Positions 1 to 7,319 of a stretch of 64,000 nucleotides of DNA are shown here, piece after piece. The position numbers were made by a program, and so were the translations under genes. How positions within the stretch are numbered: the first letter of the stretch is position 1; each line of letters starts with the position of its first letter. The notes under the pieces were generated by a model. That model worked only from the letters and a program-made list of their open reading frames with translations, had not been told where the DNA came from and did no database searches. The DNA comes from Chrysogorgia sp. JL179-B06 (lineage: Eukaryota; Cnidaria; Anthozoa; Scleralcyonacea; Chrysogorgiidae): positions 572,001 through 636,000 of the forward strand of contig JAYKKM010000013.1 of the NCBI GenBank assembly GCA_035772405.1, given 5' to 3'.

Positions 1-438
1 ACCTAGCCTAAGTTCTATTATGTTGATGAGGCCATACCCCATACGCCGAACTTTGACCCTACTTTTACCTGTGGCCGCCAGTTTCTCCACCACGAAGTCT
101 ACATTAACCCCCCTGAGCGTGAGTCGTAGAGCTCTAACCAACGCGTCGAAGTCGTAGTGACCCCCACTCAATCGAGTTGTCGCGAGTCTTGGATACGGTC
201 TTCCAGATCCAACATGTAAGAATCGAATATCATCACTACCAGTCACATTATCATAGCTCCAAAACACAGTGGCTGTCTTGACTACAATGTGTGGGTTATC
301 GTGTGTGACCACTACACTGTAGTCAAAAGTTACAACTTTCTCCACACCTTCAACGAGCACCGTCAACTTTTGGGGACTGTCGTCTACACGTCGCTTTTCA
401 GTGTAACCACCAGAGTCATACCCATAGTTTAGACTCAT
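1..438 (-). CDS. Variable virion-type protein paralogue 1 (partial, runs off window)
   Basis: An open frame starts at 438 and reads off the left edge, giving at least 146 residues. After an N-terminal peptide MSLNYGYDSGG it enters a region like residues 1-110 of the proteins at 38245-38946 and 39214-39885: a segment like KLTVLVEGVEKVVTFD, then THDNPHIVVKTATVFW. It therefore belongs to the same paralogous family. The first eight residues match the start of the fibre-like protein at 2520 (MSLNYGYES), also at DNA level, so this copy appears to have acquired the fibre's leader. Function is unknown; position in the structural half of the element suggests a virion surface or penton-like role, which is inference. 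Confidence 0.7.
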   Translation of the reverse strand, partial: MSLNYGYDSGGYTEKRRVDDSPQKLTVLVEGVEKVVTFDYSVVVTHDNPHIVVKTATVFWSYDNVTGSDDIRFLHVGSGRPYPRLATTRLSGGHYDFDALVRALRLTLRGVNVDFVVEKLAATGKSRVKVRRMGYGLINIIELRLG

Positions 439-463
439 TACTTTAGCGTGCGTTTAACGTTAG

Positions 464-1126
464 CTACTCAAGCGTTGCATACAAATCCAACAATATGTCA
501 CCAACATTGACACCACTACCATCTTGGTCAGTCACGTTAAACACTAGCTGCGTAAAAGCGCCTTTGTTTATCGACACCTTCGACTCAATATTGAAGAATT
601 GTTGAACGGAGCTCTTCAGTGGTTGGGTGGTGGTCAATGGTAACTCAACGATAACCTCGCTTTTGCTACCATTAACAATGTTCTCAGGTCTGTTCACAAT
701 GCTACAACCTACTTGTACGTACTTCAGCCCTTTGTTAACGTTCACAACGTTAGGGCTGACCAAACCACTACTACTCACCGTTGTGTTATCGTTGAACCCT
801 AAGAGTTCTCCGAATTTAGACAGCTCTAATTGTTGGTCAGTTCTTATCGCACACTTTGAATTGTGTTTGTTGGCTACTAGCTCGATAGCCCCTAATCCTC
901 TCAATTCGTCGGCAATCATTTTAAAAGTGTGGTACCCAGACTCAAAAACGTGTTTGTTGCCGTTGTAACTTATTTCATCATTCACACCGGTCTCCACGTT
1001 AACGTAGTCCCAAAAGATGGTCGCTTTTTTCACTAGTAAGTGAGGATCTGAACCAAACGTCAAAAGTGCCTCTGGTAGATCCACAGTTTCCGTTGGACCT
1101 CTAATCAACACTACGACCCTGACCAT
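464..1126 (-). CDS. Variable virion-type protein paralogue 2 (220 aa)
   Basis: This 220-residue protein belongs to the same family as the proteins at 438, 38245 and 39214. The conserved N-terminal block contains DPHLLVKKATIFWDYVNV. The conserved C-terminal half has SPNVVNVNKGLKYVQVGC, then a strand-rich tail ending in VGDILLDLYATLE. The central part differs from its paralogues. No signal peptide or membrane span is visible; the composition suggests an all-beta protein. It is divergently transcribed from the 455-residue gene across a 23-bp gap (1127-1149). In Polintons such beta-rich proteins near the capsid genes are often minor capsid or spike proteins, but no single family motif proves this. 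Confidence 0.65.
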   Translation of the reverse strand: MVRVVVLIRGPTETVDLPEALLTFGSDPHLLVKKATIFWDYVNVETGVNDEISYNGNKHVFESGYHTFKMIADELRGLGAIELVANKHNSKCAIRTDQQLELSKFGELLGFNDNTTVSSSGLVSPNVVNVNKGLKYVQVGCSIVNRPENIVNGSKSEVIVELPLTTTQPLKSSVQQFFNIESKVSINKGAFTQLVFNVTDQDGSGVNVGDILLDLYATLE

Positions 1127-1149
1127 ATAATATAGTGTGTGTTATGTAG
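1127..1149. promoter_or_regulatory. Compact divergent promoter (element A)
   Basis: Only 23 bp separate the start codons of the divergent genes at 1126 (minus) and 1150 (plus). The gap begins ATAATATA. The equivalent 24-bp gap in element B (38221-38244) also begins ATAATATA and has a second TATA-like run. Both 5' leaders must therefore be extremely short or absent. Confidence 0.5.
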
Positions 1150-2517
1150 ATGCTAACAAAAAGAAAGCAAGGTGAACTAATTCTTCTTAGTGAATTTCCA
1201 AATGCGCAACTAGATAAGTTTGAGTTTGGGTACAACCTCGCAGACGACAATAAAACAGTCAAGACCGTTGACATTTACTTCAAGTCGGGTTCAAAGTACT
1301 CTGACATGATAAACATAAAGTCACCAAAGTTCGCGAAGAACGAGGGCTTCACAAAATTCCTTAGCAATACACCAAGATTCCCAAGAATATGGTCGAGCGA
1401 TGGGCGTGTCCCAAAGTTACTACTGACGGAGACCCACAAGAGCTACAGAGAAGTCGCGACGTTTCCACCATACGTCCTAAATTACCTGACCCACAATTTT
1501 GACGTCTTTGTTGACGACAATAATTCCTTCAAATCAGACCTACCGAGAATACTCATCGACACCAAAAGACGTCACAACGACAAGGCAATTGGTGGTAACG
1601 TTAACACAGTTTGGACTCTACTCGAGAGCTACTATCAAGCGATCGCAGGTATGTACGTCGCTACATACCGCTCAGGGGTGTCTCTACAAAACTTAAGTTA
1701 TCACGTCGACGTTCCAAAGCAAGTCGTGGGTCTCATGAGGTTTCACGTGTACTTCACCATTCGTCGTGTGATGTTCCGTTTGAGTAAGAGTCAAGTTGAT
1801 ATTAACAACATCTTAAGACTGTACCTCCCTGACTGGCGACTTTTGAAAGGTCACCTACCATTGACTGATGTTGACAATAGATACATCAAAGACATCCAAG
1901 GTGATTATCGTCGGTATTGCCCGAGACACTCTGACGGGTTCACACCATTAGGACAAGAACTACTAAACCAATCGATTGAAGTTTACATGTACGCCATTCT
2001 TGGAGCCCAAGCGAGGTCAAAGCAAAGCATCGTGGGAACTAGAGCTAGTGCTCGAGAAACGCAACAAATCTTTAGAGACATCGTTGAAAACGCTGTGGTT
2101 CAATATTCACCGAGTGTTTGGATCAACCTTATGAACAAAGCGATTAGTGACACCAACGTTAAGCTAGACACAGCTGTGACACCCAACACTTGGCTGATCC
2201 CCAGAAGCATGGTCTTGTTAAAGGACCCCATCGTTGGTTACAATAACGTGCTAAGAACTTCGTCCGAAACTGGGATGACATTTGGGTATAACGACGGGCT
2301 GAACTATCGATCGTCAAAAGCGAAGCACAAAAAAGTCCACCAAGCGGCAGGACTTCACTTGGAAACTCTAGCTACGCCACCTGCAAAGAAAACAGTGGTC
2401 ACCACCAATCAAATAGCGCAGACCACCACAAGTAAGTCAGACACGACAACGTTGACGATAATCTTAGGGTTCTCGGCAGTCTCTGGCTATCTACTAACCA
2501 AATACACCTTGAAGTAG
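1150..2517 (+). CDS. Conserved Polinton protein with C-terminal membrane anchor (455 aa)
   Basis: I do not recognise this family. From about residue 82 (IWSSDGRVPKLLLTETHKSY) to the end it is almost identical to the 482-residue protein of element B (36772-38220). The first 80 residues differ strongly apart from scattered positions, including a KFEF motif. The last 25 residues form a hydrophobic helix (IILGFSAVSGYLLTKYTLK), so it is probably tail-anchored. It precedes the fibre-like gene by 2 bp and diverges from the variable protein gene, a position expected of a structural or membrane-associated virion component. The abrupt change from divergent to near-identical sequence suggests N-terminal module exchange. 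Confidence 0.75.
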   Translation: MLTKRKQGELILLSEFPNAQLDKFEFGYNLADDNKTVKTVDIYFKSGSKYSDMINIKSPKFAKNEGFTKFLSNTPRFPRIWSSDGRVPKLLLTETHKSYREVATFPPYVLNYLTHNFDVFVDDNNSFKSDLPRILIDTKRRHNDKAIGGNVNTVWTLLESYYQAIAGMYVATYRSGVSLQNLSYHVDVPKQVVGLMRFHVYFTIRRVMFRLSKSQVDINNILRLYLPDWRLLKGHLPLTDVDNRYIKDIQGDYRRYCPRHSDGFTPLGQELLNQSIEVYMYAILGAQARSKQSIVGTRASARETQQIFRDIVENAVVQYSPSVWINLMNKAISDTNVKLDTAVTPNTWLIPRSMVLLKDPIVGYNNVLRTSSETGMTFGYNDGLNYRSSKAKHKKVHQAAGLHLETLATPPAKKTVVTTNQIAQTTTSKSDTTTLTIILGFSAVSGYLLTKYTLK

Positions 2518-2519
2518 TA

Positions 2520-3470
2520 ATGAGTCTAAACTATGGGTATGAGTCTGACGACCCTCACGATAAAATACTAAAGAGAACGAAAAGACATCTGGACGAAGAT
2601 CCTAAATTAAGCGCGACTGGTGGAAGGATGTCTGGAATAATAGACATGCAAGGCTCAGCGATAAAAAACGTAGCAGACCCAGTCGATGACTCAGACGCCA
2701 CCAATAAAATAACTCTAGAACAGCTACTATCAGGTTTCCTCAAGAGTCAGTCCTATAATGTTGTGCTCGACTTCAACGTTAGCACACACGCCTTGAAAAA
2801 TGTGGAATTTCACACCAATGGTTCAAACAATGTGAAAGCTATTGGTGAAACAAGTAAATTAGTGCAAAACAACCCGACTTATGGTCCTATTATTGGCATC
2901 AGCAGTGTAAGCCAAAGTTTTCTGTCCCCTGTGCTAACACCAATCCCACTTGAGTCAGGTCTCCATTTTAATTGCCCCAGTATGCAATGGTGTGACCTCT
3001 CTATTTTCGTTGTGGTAAGGTTACCTGCTCGCACCGCTGGGTCAAATTGGGAGACAATTATATCGAACGACGATGGTCAGTGGGATAAGTTCATAGGGTA
3101 CAAGACTGGTATGACTAATGGACTCACGTATGGTGGTAGCATCCCAGCAATGGAGAGCATATGCACTATTCCAAGTGGTGTTGACCTCACCAAAATGCAT
3201 ATGATATCAATACATTGGCAAATAGACAATTCACACGTCAGAGTCAACAACGTTAAGTCAACCGACTCAGACTTCGTAGCGAATATGGGAAAGATAGGCA
3301 CACCCTATGGAACAATTTTTGGAATACACCGACCAAGAATACCACTCGCACCTTATGCATACCCATCGTTGATAGAATTCTACGGTGTGAAAATTGTGAG
3401 TGGTTACATGACAAACCGAGACATCATAATCATGGGTGGAGAAATGATGAAGGAATATGGTGTAAAGTAA
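2520..3470 (+). CDS. Tail-fibre-like protein with lectin-like C-terminal domain (316 aa)
   Basis: Residues about 33-67 (GGRMSGIIDMQGSAIKNVAD, then PVDDSDATNK) match the repeat typical of phage tail fibres and other trimeric fibres, in which a glycine-rich M-x-I-M-G segment is followed by I-x-N-x-x-D-P and D-A-x-N-K. Residues about 140-305 look like a concanavalin/LamG-type beta-sandwich, with strands such as WCDLSIFVVVRLP and MHMISIHWQIDNSHVRVN. A trimeric receptor-binding fibre is the likely role. The N-terminal MSLNYGYES is shared with the protein starting at 438 and could be a capsid-anchoring tail. Its stop is followed directly by the ATG of the next gene. Confidence 0.75.
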   Translation: MSLNYGYESDDPHDKILKRTKRHLDEDPKLSATGGRMSGIIDMQGSAIKNVADPVDDSDATNKITLEQLLSGFLKSQSYNVVLDFNVSTHALKNVEFHTNGSNNVKAIGETSKLVQNNPTYGPIIGISSVSQSFLSPVLTPIPLESGLHFNCPSMQWCDLSIFVVVRLPARTAGSNWETIISNDDGQWDKFIGYKTGMTNGLTYGGSIPAMESICTIPSGVDLTKMHMISIHWQIDNSHVRVNNVKSTDSDFVANMGKIGTPYGTIFGIHRPRIPLAPYAYPSLIEFYGVKIVSGYMTNRDIIIMGGEMMKEYGVK

Positions 3471-3677
3471 ATGGGAGCATGTGTTTCGAGACCTCATGAA
3501 ACATATAAGATAAATAAGACGACTGATCACATGTTCAAAGCTGGTGGGTCATTTGGTCGCGGTGACGTTACTCTCGAGCTCCACGCTGAGATTGGTATGA
3601 GGTCTAAAAAGACTTATGGCGAACCTATTATGTTACCAGAGTCAGACACTGTGGGAGTGGTAGGAGACGTGACCTAA
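3471..3677 (+). CDS. Small acylated protein with MGxCxS start (68 aa)
   Basis: The protein starts MGACVSRP: Gly2 with Ser6 fits the N-myristoylation consensus, and Cys4 is a likely palmitoylation site, as in Src-type dual-acylated proteins. The element B counterpart starts MGACFSRP, so the motif is kept. The rest (68 residues) has no known domain. It lies directly behind the fibre gene (TAA then ATG) and before a basic 46-residue protein. Membrane attachment of a virion or egress factor is a plausible inference. Confidence 0.7.
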   Translation: MGACVSRPHETYKINKTTDHMFKAGGSFGRGDVTLELHAEIGMRSKKTYGEPIMLPESDTVGVVGDVT

Positions 3678-3685
3678 GTTATGTA

Positions 3686-3826
3686 ATGGGTTGGCTTAGA
3701 AAACTGGCTCGTAACATTAGAAACTTTTTCAGACGACGTAGAAAACTGAAGACTAATAAAACACACCTGCTGCATTGGTACACAACAAACCAGATCTATA
3801 AAAAACCTGACACCTATGTCGAGTAG
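3686..3826 (+). CDS. Basic amphipathic small protein (46 aa)
   Basis: A short frame starting MGWLRKLARNIRNFFRRRRK encodes 46 residues. The N-terminal 20 residues form a strongly cationic amphipathic helix; the C-terminus is YKKPDTYVE. The element B copy (35463-35603) has the same length with only a few substitutions, which argues for real coding. A DNA-condensing core peptide or a membrane-active peptide similar in kind to the amphipathic segment of adenovirus protein VI are both possible. Neither is proven by the sequence. Confidence 0.65.
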   Translation: MGWLRKLARNIRNFFRRRRKLKTNKTHLLHWYTTNQIYKKPDTYVE

Positions 3827-3845
3827 TTTTTGTGAGGCTATAGTA

Positions 3846-4607
3846 ATGACAACCAACTCAGTGCAATTATTCGATGGTCATCAAATTACGATGGCTAACC
3901 ACAACGGTGTCATATGGTTCAAAGCAAGAGAAGTCGCAAGCGCTCTAGGTTACGCTCGACCAAAAGATGCGGTCAACGACCACGTCGAACCTGATTGTAA
4001 AATGAAGATGGAACAGGCCTCGTTTATCAACGAACTTGGGGTCTACTCGTTAGTGTTCTCGAGTAAAATGGAGCGTGCGAAACACTTTGGAAGGTGGGTG
4101 CACACAGAAGTCTTACCAAGCGTTAAAAAAAGTTTAGCTGATGTCGGTCTCAAACACAATCAATTCGTAATGATCACTGAGTTCGATCTCCATACGAAAG
4201 TCGTTGGTTTTCTTAGGAAATACTATCCAGAAGCTATTTTGATAGCCGCTTGTGGTGAAAACCAAGACACTTCAAGTAAAAGAATAAATTCGTGGAAAAA
4301 AGGCTACCAACGTGGAACGCCTGACTTGATTATCGCTAATGCAAACCGACAGCATAGCGGGCTTGTGATTGAGTTCAAGAATCCAGGTGGCACAGGTAAG
4401 ACATCTGAAGAGCAGGAGTCTCTGCTACTCAGATATAAATCCGCTGGGTATCTAACATTATTGTGCGACTCATATGACGACGCTATTACCACGGTAGTAA
4501 AATATTTCTTTGACGTTGGGTTTCAGTGCTCCCAGTGTTTTCGTAAATTTAAAAATAAATCAGCGTTAAGTAACCACGAGAGACGCTACTGTAAAGAGAC
4601 TTTTTAG
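3846..4607 (+). CDS. Bro-N / VRR-NUC-like nuclease / zinc finger fusion (253 aa)
   Basis: There are three modules. Residues about 12-100 are a Bro-N DNA-binding domain (IWFKAREVASALGYARPKDA, later LPSVKK), as in baculovirus BRO and phage antirepressors. Residues about 105-220 look like a VRR-NUC PD-(D/E)xK nuclease: RGTPDLIIAN supplies the PD, VIEFKN supplies ExK and EEQ follows. Residues about 228-250 form a zinc finger (CSQC, then HERRYC). The ATG at 3846 is chosen over upstream starts because both elements become alignable there and a TATAGTA run lies just before it. It is convergent with the thymidine kinase gene. Role in DNA processing or host control is inferred. Confidence 0.8.
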   Translation: MTTNSVQLFDGHQITMANHNGVIWFKAREVASALGYARPKDAVNDHVEPDCKMKMEQASFINELGVYSLVFSSKMERAKHFGRWVHTEVLPSVKKSLADVGLKHNQFVMITEFDLHTKVVGFLRKYYPEAILIAACGENQDTSSKRINSWKKGYQRGTPDLIIANANRQHSGLVIEFKNPGGTGKTSEEQESLLLRYKSAGYLTLLCDSYDDAITTVVKYFFDVGFQCSQCFRKFKNKSALSNHERRYCKETF

Positions 4608-4826
4608 ACAGTGAGTAATGAGTCGAGTTAACGCTCGTTCTCGTTGTTGAGACGACACTTGAGGTGACAACTGCTCTAACGTTTTTAAAAGATATTTTTT
4701 TAACTTGATAAAGGTGTCTGCGAAGATTTCTCTCTCTATTTCACGAACCCTCTGACCACTGTGTGAAAAAATGTTTCTACGGTACATTGGACGCTTCATG
4801 TGACCAATGTCTAAATTTAAAAAGTG
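4608..4826. other. Convergent 3' region between Bro-N nuclease and TK genes
   Basis: About 220 bp separate two converging stop codons. A minus-strand open stretch (to 4799) shares a short segment (RNIFSHSGQ, later FADTFIKLK) with a stretch in element B, but the frames diverge afterwards, so I do not call a gene. Confidence 0.4.
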
Positions 4827-4844
4827 GGGTATCCGAGAACACCC
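4827..4844 (-). terminator. Hairpin next to TK stop codon
   Basis: GGGTAT-CCGAGA-ACACCC forms a six-base stem with one mismatch. It abuts the TK stop codon. The equivalent in element B (34430-34447) is a perfect stem. Use as a 3'-end signal is inferred from position. Confidence 0.4.
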
Positions 4845-5417
4845 TTAATTTTGTGTGGAAGGATGATGACGTCTGCACACTGCACGATATTGCTCAGCGC
4901 CACCAACGAATGATGGTCCTGGGTTGTATCTCCAATTGAATGGTGCGTCAACAGTTGTTCCGTAAGTGTCGCGACAAACGGCGCAATACGCTTTTAGAAA
5001 TGTGATGTCGTCTGCCATTGGGAACAACGTGTCAAGCTCACCAAGTCTTTTTAAATGCTCTGTTGTTATGAGACCGCAAATAATGACGTGAATGCCGGCT
5101 TTAATGTATTCGTGAGTAACTGGAAGTAACCCAGAGTACCAATGACCTTCATCAATTCCGATGACGTCATAATCAGCTACTTCGGAAGAACTCGGAAGGT
5201 TGGTGATTAACTTCGCAGGTAAACTGTCTGATCCAACGACAATGGTCTGGCGATGTGTGGAGAACGTGTGGTCAGTTCGCCTGGTGTCGCCTGCGTTGTT
5301 CATGTAAAGGACTTTGAGCCCTGACTTACTTAACGTGATTAACCTACGAAGAGTCTCTGTTGTTTTTCCTGCAAACATGGGACCAATCACGATTTCTAGT
5401 TTACCGAGTTTCTTCAT
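4845..5417 (-). CDS. tk: Thymidine kinase (190 aa)
   Basis: It phosphorylates thymidine to dTMP with ATP and is a salvage enzyme common in large DNA viruses but unusual in Polintons. The Walker A loop is GPMFAGKTTE at residues 11-20. The Walker B/lid region is IDEGHW (DEGQ in most relatives). The zinc-binding pairs are CAVC and CRRHH, the latter with one Cys replaced by His. The substrate loop near the C-terminus is RYNPGPSFVGGAEQY. Length is normal for the type II TK family. A motif GGAGGTATAGTAATC lies just before the ATG; the same GTATA box precedes the element B copy. Confidence 0.93.
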   Translation of the reverse strand: MKKLGKLEIVIGPMFAGKTTETLRRLITLSKSGLKVLYMNNAGDTRRTDHTFSTHRQTIVVGSDSLPAKLITNLPSSSEVADYDVIGIDEGHWYSGLLPVTHEYIKAGIHVIICGLITTEHLKRLGELDTLFPMADDITFLKAYCAVCRDTYGTTVDAPFNWRYNPGPSFVGGAEQYRAVCRRHHPSTQN

Positions 5418-6135
5418 GATTACTATACCTCCAGAGAAATGTTCTCTCCTGTTGCGGCAACTGTTGTTCGTTGTTAAATATCCGCTGAAGCTCTAAGTTT
5501 TTAAGATGGGACTGTGAGCTCTCGTGTCTTAAGCTATACAGTGGGTCGTTGGCGGCCACACCGCATGGGTGACAGGTGTACGCGTTTTCGTCTCTCGCAA
5601 AGTGTCTGTGGGCGGGCGAGAGTACGTGGTCCCTGATATCATCCGCACCCAGTATCTCATTACACCCCACCTTGCAAACGTGAACGTCGCGGTTTGCGGC
5701 GAGATCTAGCCACGCTTTGGCTTTGGTTGGGCATGGTTTCCACATAAGGGTCGCTAAGAACACTTGGAGGAAATTACCGAGTAATGTGGCTGTGGACCCA
5801 CTAGGGTTGTTCAAGTAGACATCACTTGCTAACATAAGGTACTTGAATGATGAGTAACACCACACAGGGATTATGTCAGCTAATGTATCAGCAAGCTCGT
5901 TGGCTCTTTCCTCTCGAAGATCGATCCAAGCGTCGAGAAGATACCTCGTATGGCGGACCTGAGAGCCAAGCCGTTTTGGCTGCCCTTCAGGGTCAGGGTC
6001 GAACAGTGTGTATGTTGAGAAGTACTTGTTTAAGACGCTAGGCCCAGAGGTGCCTTGTGAGGTAGACACACTGACAAAGGCCGTTCTCAGCAAGCGGTCA
6101 ATAACTTCTTCGCTAATTTCTCGGGCTTGAGTCAT
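5401..6135 (-). CDS. Two-zinc-finger protein, U1/matrin-like spacing (244 aa)
   Basis: An N-terminal helical region of about 150 residues is followed by two possible zinc fingers: C-x3-C-x11-H-x5-H (from CKVGC to AHRHF) and C-x2-C-x12-H-x5-H (CHPCG to QSHL). This spacing resembles U1/matrin-type fingers, which bind RNA or DNA. No catalytic motif is visible. It overlaps the TK start by 17 bp here; the element B copy (229 aa) ends earlier, so the tail is variable. The start is preceded by CTGGGAGTATAACATA. A host-interaction role is only a guess. Confidence 0.7.
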   Translation of the reverse strand: MTQAREISEEVIDRLLRTAFVSVSTSQGTSGPSVLNKYFSTYTLFDPDPEGQPKRLGSQVRHTRYLLDAWIDLREERANELADTLADIIPVWCYSSFKYLMLASDVYLNNPSGSTATLLGNFLQVFLATLMWKPCPTKAKAWLDLAANRDVHVCKVGCNEILGADDIRDHVLSPAHRHFARDENAYTCHPCGVAANDPLYSLRHESSQSHLKNLELQRIFNNEQQLPQQERTFLWRYSNHEETR

Positions 6136-6186
6136 TATGTTATACTCCCAGAAAAAATCCTAATTTTTAGTGCGTTTGGTCTGGAA

Positions 6187-6239
6187 CTGTGAGACACCTG
6201 TGAGGTCATCTGTGAGATACCTGTGAGGTCAACTGTGAG
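6187..6239. promoter_or_regulatory. Five phased CTGTGAG repeats in divergent promoter
   Basis: The heptamer CTGTGAG occurs at 6187, 6198, 6210, 6221 and 6233, spaced alternately 11 and 12 bp, about one helical turn. It lies between the divergent zinc-finger (6135) and 114-residue (6266) genes. Element B keeps all five copies. It could be a binding array for a regulator or replication protein. Confidence 0.65.
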
Positions 6240-6265
6240 TAAGATAACACGTGATAGTGTATTAG

Positions 6266-6610
6266 ATGGTTGAGGACTCACAGACGGCTGTTGACGCTAA
6301 GATCACGGCTGATGTGAAAAGTGTTAAGGTGAAGGACCCAAAACGTGTCGCTGCTGGTAAAAAGTTGGCTGAGATATCGAAAGCTGCGAAAGAAAAGAAA
6401 ATGCGTGAAATGATAGTCAACGAAGAACAGGGTAGTGAGTGGAGCTATGGTTATATTGTCGGAACACTTGGTGTTATCATTGCCGCTGCTTCGCTATGGT
6501 ACACAATTAGCAGTGAAAAAGAGACACAATTAGAGCCTGTGAGTACTGTGGTTAGCACGTCAGAAAATCGTAGAACTTGTCGTCCAGCGTTAGACACATT
6601 TGACTCTTGA
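6266..6610 (+). CDS. Single-span membrane protein with basic N-terminal segment (114 aa)
   Basis: The N-terminal half is strongly charged (KDPKRVAAGKKLAEISKAAK), a lysine-rich segment of a kind often seen in small Polinton proteins. Residues about 62-82 (YIVGTLGVIIAAASLWYTI) form one transmembrane helix. The C-terminal tail is variable between the two elements. It heads a run of three small membrane protein genes on the same strand and is read away from the CTGTGAG array. A virion membrane or core-linking role is inferred. Confidence 0.7.
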   Translation: MVEDSQTAVDAKITADVKSVKVKDPKRVAAGKKLAEISKAAKEKKMREMIVNEEQGSEWSYGYIVGTLGVIIAAASLWYTISSEKETQLEPVSTVVSTSENRRTCRPALDTFDS

Positions 6611-6631
6611 ACAAAACACACGACAATGTAT

Positions 6632-6868
6632 ATGGCTGCGATCGATCGAAAAGAACTTATGAACGAATTGTACGACGCGCTACTTGTTACGACTGGCGCT
6701 GTGGTAGTGAGTATGATTTCTAAAAAGGCTTTGGGAGAACCATTGGGAACACCAGAGACAGTGAAAGGCACAGTGAAACTTGCTGCAGCTGTTGGTGCAG
6801 GAACGCTGTTAGTAAAATGGATGCAATCGAAAAAGTGGATACCGACAGACCCATTCAAATCAACGTAA
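6632..6868 (+). CDS. Small membrane protein (78 aa)
   Basis: The start is placed at MAAIDRKEL (6632) because the upstream in-frame ATG is not conserved in element B and TATAT lies just before this ATG. Two hydrophobic stretches (ALLVTTGAVVVSMI and VKLAAAVGAGTLLVKW) suggest two membrane spans. The end is KKWIPTDPFKST. Only 4 bp separate its stop from the next ATG. Function unknown. Confidence 0.7.
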   Translation: MAAIDRKELMNELYDALLVTTGAVVVSMISKKALGEPLGTPETVKGTVKLAAAVGAGTLLVKWMQSKKWIPTDPFKST

Positions 6869-6872
6869 GTTA

Positions 6873-7292
6873 ATGGCGAGTGTCGTGGCTGGAGGGATAT
6901 TTAATGCAGTGGCTTTTGCAGGCGCTGGCTTTATGTTTTCAAAGTTCAATCACACAGGTTATGAAGCTGAGATGAAAAGGCATAACCATGCGTTGGAGCA
7001 GTTGGCCAGCGCGAAAGAAGCGTGGTATGAGAATGAGGTCGTTAAGAAAGATCAGATTCAGCGTTTACGGCAAATGCTCTCAGATGCTAACGCTGACATC
7101 AATGACACAAACCATGCGTTGGAAGAACTTAGAAGCGTAATGACCATACAGTACAGCGGACGAGTGTTCACTGAGAGTCCGAGGGTTGCGGATTACTACC
7201 AACCGAGTGCGGAAATGAAGGAGTACCAATTGTTGTTTGTTAGCGCGCTAGGTTTGGGTAGTGGAATAGCGGTGTGGGTGCTAACTCGGTAA
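6873..7292 (+). CDS. Membrane/coiled-coil protein (139 aa)
   Basis: The N-terminus is hydrophobic (VVAGGIFNAVAFAGAGFMF), the middle is a coiled coil of about 70 residues rich in Glu, Lys and Leu (HALEQLASAKEAWYENEV onwards), then YYQPSAEMKEYQ and a second span (LLFVSALGLGSGIAVWVL). The pattern helix-coil-helix is typical of a small protein I associate with animal Maverick elements. It may span or clamp a virion inner membrane; this is inference. Confidence 0.75.
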   Translation: MASVVAGGIFNAVAFAGAGFMFSKFNHTGYEAEMKRHNHALEQLASAKEAWYENEVVKKDQIQRLRQMLSDANADINDTNHALEELRSVMTIQYSGRVFTESPRVADYYQPSAEMKEYQLLFVSALGLGSGIAVWVLTR

Positions 7293-7319
7293 AAAAAATG
7301 TTGGAGTAGTATAAGAGTG

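Noticed and set aside
627..968. Long open frame on the plus strand opposite the 220-aa gene
   Set aside because: It is the shadow of a conserved gene and has no independent similarity.
4566..4799. Possible small gene downstream of TK in both elements
   Set aside because: Only a short stretch is shared; the frames then diverge and start codons are not conserved. Better read as a 3' region.
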